Notes under the pieces: model-generated
Seen by the model: only the letters and a program-made list of their open reading frames with translations
Told to the model about the DNA's origin: nothing
Database searches by the model: none
Made by a program: the position numbers and the translations under genes
Origin: Marseilla massiliensis
Lineage (GTDB): Bacteria; Bacteroidota; Bacteroidia; Bacteroidales; Bacteroidaceae
DNA length: 46,170 nucleotides
Direction of reading: 5' to 3'
Assembly (NCBI RefSeq): GCF_016899955.1
Contig: NZ_JACJJL010000029.1
Location: 1-46,170, forward strand
Shown: piece by piece, positions 42,500 through 46,170 of the stretch
Position numbering within the stretch: position 1 is the first letter of the stretch
How the letters are laid out: each line of letters starts with the position of its first letter

Positions 42500-43951
42500 A
42501 TGATGGCAGCAAAGGATTTTATAGTGGCAATAGAGCTCGGCTCTTCGAAGATGACCGGAATAGCCGGGAAGAAGAACCTTGACGGCAGCATCAACGTGCT
42601 GGCCGTGGTCAGGGAAGACTCCTCGTCGTTCATCCGCAAGGGCGTCGTCTACAACATCGACAAGACCGCGCTATGCCTGACCAACATAGTGAGCAAGCTC
42701 ACGGCGCAGCTCAAGACCGAGATAACCCAGGTGTATGTGGGCGTGGGCGGCCAGTCCATACGCAGCGTGCGCAACGTGATAGCCCGCGACCTGCCGGCAG
42801 GCACCAAGGTCACACAAGACATGGTTATCGAACTGATGGACGCCAACCGCAACATGAAATACCCCGACCAGGAGATACTCGACGCCGCCGTGCAGGAGTA
42901 CCGCGTAGACACGCAGCTGCAGCTCGACCCGGTGGGCATACAGTGCTCGCGGCTCGAGGGCAACTTCCTCAACATCCTCGAGCGCAAGGCGTTCTACAAG
43001 AACCTCAACAAGTGCTTCGAGACAGCCGGCATCAACGTGGCCGAGATGTACCTCGCGCCGCTCGCGCTGGCCGACAGCGTGCTCACCGAGGCCGAGCGCC
43101 GCTCGGGGTGCGTGCTGGTCGACATGGGGGCCGACACCACCACCGTGGCCGTGTTCAGCAAAAACATACTCAGGCACCTGGCCGTCATACCGCTGGGCTC
43201 GGCGAACATCACCAAGGACATAGCCTCGCTGCAGATGGAGGAGGCCGACGCCGAGAAGATGAAGCTGAAGTATGGCAGCGCATACACCGACAACACCGAC
43301 ATCGACAACTCGCTCAAGCTGCCCATAGACGCCGACCGCAGCGTAGAGAGCCGCAAGTTTGTGGAGATTGTCGAGGGCCGTCTCGAGGAGATAATAGAGA
43401 ACGTGTGGTACCAGATACCGTCGGAATACTACGACAAGCTGCTCGGCGGCATCATCCTCACCGGAGGCGGCTCGAACATGAAGAACATCGAGCGGGCCTT
43501 CATGAACCACACCCACGTGGAGAAGATAAGGGTGGCCAAGTTTGTCACCCACACCATACACTCCACCAACCCCGACATAACGGTGAAGAACGGCACCATG
43601 AACACCGTGCTCGGGCTGCTTGCCAAGGGCGACATCAACTGCGCCGGGGGCGAGGTGGTGCCCGGCGGCGACATCTTCACCTCGGCCAAGCCGGCCCAGA
43701 GCGCCAGCGAGCAGCCGCCCAAGGCGCGCCAGCCCCACGAGATACAGCCGGGCGTGGTGCAGACCGAGGCCGAGAAAAGGCAGGCCGAGGAGGAGGCCCG
43801 CCTGAAGCGCGAAGAGGAAGAGAGGCTGGCCCAGGAGCGCGAGCAGGAGGAGAAAAGGCGCCTTGAGGAGGAGAAGAAGCAGAACAGCCCGCTCCACAAG
43901 TTCATCAAGCGCATCAAGGACATAGGCCGCGTCATCATCTCCGAAGAGTGA
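42500..43951 (+). CDS. ftsA: FtsA cell-division actin-like ATPase
   Basis: FtsA tethers FtsZ to the membrane. The product has 483 residues. IVAIELGSSKMTGIAG is the first phosphate loop, VLVDMGADTTTVAVF the second and GIILTGGGSNMKNI the adenosine motif. After the core (about 395) comes a highly charged Glu/Arg-rich helix of about 45 residues (AEKRQAEEEARLKREEEER). A terminal amphipathic helix (HKFIKRIKDIGRVIISEE) should insert into the membrane. The start is ATG 42500; the next codon is also ATG. It is followed by ftsZ after 64 bp. Confidence 0.95.
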   Translation: MMAAKDFIVAIELGSSKMTGIAGKKNLDGSINVLAVVREDSSSFIRKGVVYNIDKTALCLTNIVSKLTAQLKTEITQVYVGVGGQSIRSVRNVIARDLPAGTKVTQDMVIELMDANRNMKYPDQEILDAAVQEYRVDTQLQLDPVGIQCSRLEGNFLNILERKAFYKNLNKCFETAGINVAEMYLAPLALADSVLTEAERRSGCVLVDMGADTTTVAVFSKNILRHLAVIPLGSANITKDIASLQMEEADAEKMKLKYGSAYTDNTDIDNSLKLPIDADRSVESRKFVEIVEGRLEEIIENVWYQIPSEYYDKLLGGIILTGGGSNMKNIERAFMNHTHVEKIRVAKFVTHTIHSTNPDITVKNGTMNTVLGLLAKGDINCAGGEVVPGGDIFTSAKPAQSASEQPPKARQPHEIQPGVVQTEAEKRQAEEEARLKREEEERLAQEREQEEKRRLEEEKKQNSPLHKFIKRIKDIGRVIISEE

Positions 43952-44015
43952 GGCCCAGAGCCGGGCGCAGCCCCGCCGGGGGCGCCGCGCCCACCATCCA
44001 TAACCCGTAACAACA

Positions 44016-45368
44016 ATGAAAGATATGGCAGACAACAGCAATTACCCAAACAACATAGTTGACTTCGGAGCTCCCGAGAAGGAGCACAGCATAATAAAGG
44101 TCATCGGCGTGGGAGGCGGCGGAGGCAACGCCGTCAACCACATGTACCGCGAGGGCATACACGACGTGACCTTCGTGCTCTGCAACACCGACAACCAGGC
44201 GCTCAACGACTCGCCAGTGCCGGTGCACCTGCAGCTCGGCAAGGAGGGCCTCGGGGCCGGCAACAGGCCCGAGCGCGCCCGCCAGGCTGCCGAGGAGAGC
44301 CTCGACGACATCAAGGCCATGCTCAGCGACGGCACCAAGATGGCGTTCATCACCGCCGGCATGGGCGGCGGCACCGGCACCGGCGCCGCCCCGGTGATAG
44401 CCCGCGTGAGCAAGGAGATGGGCATACTCACCGTGGGCATTGTCACCATCCCGTTCCGCTTCGAGGGCGCCCGCAAGATTGACCAGGCCCTCGACGGCGT
44501 GGAGGAGATGGCCAAGCACGTCGACGCGCTGCTCGTAATCAACAACGAGCGGCTGCGCGAGATATACCCCGAGCTCACCGTGCTCGACGCCTTCGGCAAG
44601 GCCGACGACACACTGAGCGTGGCGGCGCGCAGCATTGCCGAGATAATCACAGTGCACGGGCTCATCAACCTCGACTTCAACGACGTGAAGACCGTGCTCA
44701 AGGATGGCGGCGTGGCTATCATGAGCACCGGCTACGGCGAGGGCGAGGGCCGCGTGAAGAAGGCCATCGACGACGCGCTGAACTCGCCGCTGCTCAACGA
44801 CAACGACGTGTTCAACTCGAAGAAAATACTGCTCAGCATATCGTTCTGCGGCGAAAACGACGGCAAGGACGGCCTGATGATGGAGGAAATGAACGACGTG
44901 AACGACTTCATGGCCAAGTTTGGCGGCGACTTCGAGATAAAGTGGGGGCTGGCCACCGACCCCGAGCTGGGCAAGAAGGTGAAGGTGACCATACTGGCCA
45001 CGGGATTCGGCATAGAGAACGTGGAGGGAATGAACGGCCACCTCAAGCGCCACACGCAGGAAGACGCCAACCGCATGGCCGAGGAGCAGGAGAAGGCCGC
45101 CGAGCGCCAAGACCGCCGCAACCGCTACTATGGCAACGAGGCCGGCAGCATGAAGTACAAGCGCCGCCCGCACATTTACCTCTTCAGGCCGGAAGACCTT
45201 GACAACGACGACGTAATCTCGGCCGTAGAGCAGACGCCTACCTACAAGCGCACGCGCGAGATACTGGACAGCATACACTACCAGGCGGGCAACATGGCGC
45301 CCGACGTGCAGAAGCCCGACGACGACACGCCCGCCGAGCCGGTGCAAGGAACCATTAGGTTTGCATGA
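44016..45368 (+). CDS. ftsZ: FtsZ, tubulin-like cell-division GTPase
   Basis: FtsZ forms the Z ring. The product has 450 residues. IKVIGVGGGGGNAVNHM starts the GTPase domain; the tubulin signature GGGTGTG is at 117-123; NTDNQAL and NNERLREIYPEL are also typical. The GTPase and C-terminal core domains (to about 345) are followed by a linker and a distal segment, TPTYKRTREILD, at the place of the conserved tail. About 40 Asp/Pro/Glu-rich residues remain after it, so the tail peptide is not at the very end. An ATG at 44025 is an alternative start. Confidence 0.97.
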   Translation: MKDMADNSNYPNNIVDFGAPEKEHSIIKVIGVGGGGGNAVNHMYREGIHDVTFVLCNTDNQALNDSPVPVHLQLGKEGLGAGNRPERARQAAEESLDDIKAMLSDGTKMAFITAGMGGGTGTGAAPVIARVSKEMGILTVGIVTIPFRFEGARKIDQALDGVEEMAKHVDALLVINNERLREIYPELTVLDAFGKADDTLSVAARSIAEIITVHGLINLDFNDVKTVLKDGGVAIMSTGYGEGEGRVKKAIDDALNSPLLNDNDVFNSKKILLSISFCGENDGKDGLMMEEMNDVNDFMAKFGGDFEIKWGLATDPELGKKVKVTILATGFGIENVEGMNGHLKRHTQEDANRMAEEQEKAAERQDRRNRYYGNEAGSMKYKRRPHIYLFRPEDLDNDDVISAVEQTPTYKRTREILDSIHYQAGNMAPDVQKPDDDTPAEPVQGTIRFA

Positions 45369-45412
45369 GCCGGGGCCCGTGGCCTAAGCCGTGCTAAATA
45401 AACTATACTATC

Positions 45413-45862
45413 ATGACACTATTTGAACAAGTAAGCAAAGACATCGTTGCAGCAATGAAGGCCAAGGACAAGGTGCGCCTCGAGGCCCTGCGCAACATCA
45501 AGAAAGTGTTTCTCGAGGCCAAGACCGCCCCGGGAGCCAACGACACCCTCGAGGATGCAGACGCGATGAAGATACTGCAGAAGCTGGCCAAGCAGGGCCA
45601 CGACTCTGCCGAGCTCTACGCCGGGCAGGGCCGCCAGGACCTGGCCGACGCCGAGCTGGCGCAGGTGGCCGTCATCGAGGGCTACCTGCCGCAGCCTCTC
45701 ACGGCCGAAGAGATAGAGGCTGCCGTGCGCGACATCATAGCCCAGACGGGCGCACAGTCTGTCAAGGACATGGGCCGCGTGATGGGAGTGGCCTCGAAGC
45801 AGCTGGCGGGCCGCGCCGACGGAAAGTCAATCAGCGAGGCCGTCAAGAGGCTGCTGGCCTGA
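45413..45862 (+). CDS. GatB/YqeY domain protein
   Basis: This small 149-residue protein has two parts. The first is a helical N-terminal part (MTLFEQVSKDIVAAMKAKDK, RLEALRNIKKVFLEAK). The second is a C-terminal GatB-like tRNA-binding fold (VIEGYLPQPLTAEEIEAAV, GAQSVKDMGRVMG, GRADGKSISEAVKRLL). The family is widespread and the exact function is unknown; a role with tRNA amidation has been proposed. It is the last gene of the dcw cluster in this window, 44 bp after ftsZ and before the terminator, an arrangement common in Bacteroidales. Confidence 0.93.
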   Translation: MTLFEQVSKDIVAAMKAKDKVRLEALRNIKKVFLEAKTAPGANDTLEDADAMKILQKLAKQGHDSAELYAGQGRQDLADAELAQVAVIEGYLPQPLTAEEIEAAVRDIIAQTGAQSVKDMGRVMGVASKQLAGRADGKSISEAVKRLLA

Positions 45863-45917
45863 CAGTGGGCCGCAGGCCGCTGTCCCCCGCCATCCACGGG
45901 GGGCGTGACGGCATGAG

Positions 45918-45960
45918 GGCGGGCCGCACTTGGAGCTATCCGAGTGCGGCCCGCCTTGCT
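45918..45960 (+). terminator. Terminator of the dcw cluster
   Basis: GGCGGGCCGCACT (45918-45930) pairs perfectly over 13 bp with 45943-45955 across a 12-nt loop, followed by TTGCTTTG. Confidence 0.8.
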
Positions 45961-46170
45961 TTGTGCTCGCCCCCGTGGCGGGGCTTTGCCCCCAATTGGG
46001 CATCAGGGCCAAAAGTTTTTCTGCGTCAGTGATTACTTCATCAAGCCACCCTTTTGCCACAGCCTGCCCGGGTTGCCCGATTGCCCATGCCGGCCCTTTT
46101 GCCCGGTGGCGCTGTGGCCTGGCTCGGCCGGGGCGGCCCTCAGTGTGCCGTGGGGCGGGCGGGGGCCATC
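45961..46170. other. Right edge, no gene recognised
   Basis: The 308 bp after yqeY hold only the terminator. A GTG-started minus-strand ORF (45827-46060) runs through the terminator into yqeY and is not credible as a gene. The sequence ends inside GC-rich DNA. Confidence 0.4.

Noticed and set aside
45827..46060. 77-codon minus-strand ORF at the right edge
   Set aside because: It starts with GTG, runs through the dcw terminator hairpin and into yqeY; not credible.

Overview
The window looks like chromosomal DNA of a high-GC member of the Bacteroidales, most likely Prevotellaceae or a close relative. The evidence is: promoters of the Bacteroidetes TTTG-N(18-21)-TAnnTTTG type; lipoproteins with a Cys followed by acidic residues; type IX secretion (T9SS) C-terminal sorting tails; families such as DUF4840, DUF4465 and DUF3795; and a division/cell-wall (dcw) cluster in the Bacteroidetes order without murF or ddl. 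No species can be named from sequence alone.

Layout. (1) 1-2198: left edge, an AT-richer accessory island. It holds a start-less fragment of a type I restriction specificity gene (hsdS, minus strand), a divergent tyrosine recombinase, and a ~200-bp segment bounded by 22-bp inverted repeats. (2) 2199-14031: small accessory and housekeeping genes. These are a YD-like lipoprotein, a small outer-membrane barrel, tRNA-Asn, an S41 C-terminal processing protease, a small lipoprotein possibly cut by a stop codon, an OsmC-like protein, trpS, a flavin-reductase-like/DUF3795 pair whose second gene is truncated, an internally deleted agmatine-deiminase-like gene and a DUF4840-like lipoprotein. (3) 14372-17838: a GH35 beta-galactosidase gene flanked by two inverted copies of a repeat element. 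(4) 18062-19547: a decayed AT-rich cluster of secreted-protein genes, one with a T9SS tail. (5) 20039-27010, minus strand: a cobalamin riboswitch followed by one 2183-residue T9SS-exported protein (four CUB-like/BNR_assoc_N-like module pairs, a beta-helix, DUF4465, sorting tail) and a terminator. (6) 27089-28287, minus strand: an M20 deacylase with a good promoter. (7) 28707-45960: the dcw cluster mraZ-rsmH-ftsL-ftsI-murE-mraY-murD-ftsW-murG-murC-ftsQ-ftsA-ftsZ-yqeY, ending at a strong terminator.

How the parts work together. The dcw genes supply lipid II synthesis (murE, murD, murC, mraY, murG), septal polymerisation and cross-linking (ftsW, ftsI) and the divisome scaffold (ftsL, ftsQ, ftsA, ftsZ). 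The B12-riboswitch gene and the GH35 gene point to a gut-type lifestyle of scavenging vitamins and glycans at the cell surface. The accessory half is notable for gene decay (deletion, nonsense, frameshift, truncation) and for layered short repeats. Most long ORFs on the opposite strand of the GC-rich genes are compositional shadows and were left out.

The most promising observation is the B12-controlled giant surface protein. Next are the inverted repeat elements bracketing the beta-galactosidase gene and the likely phase-variable hsdS locus. All family assignments come from reading motifs; no database search was run.
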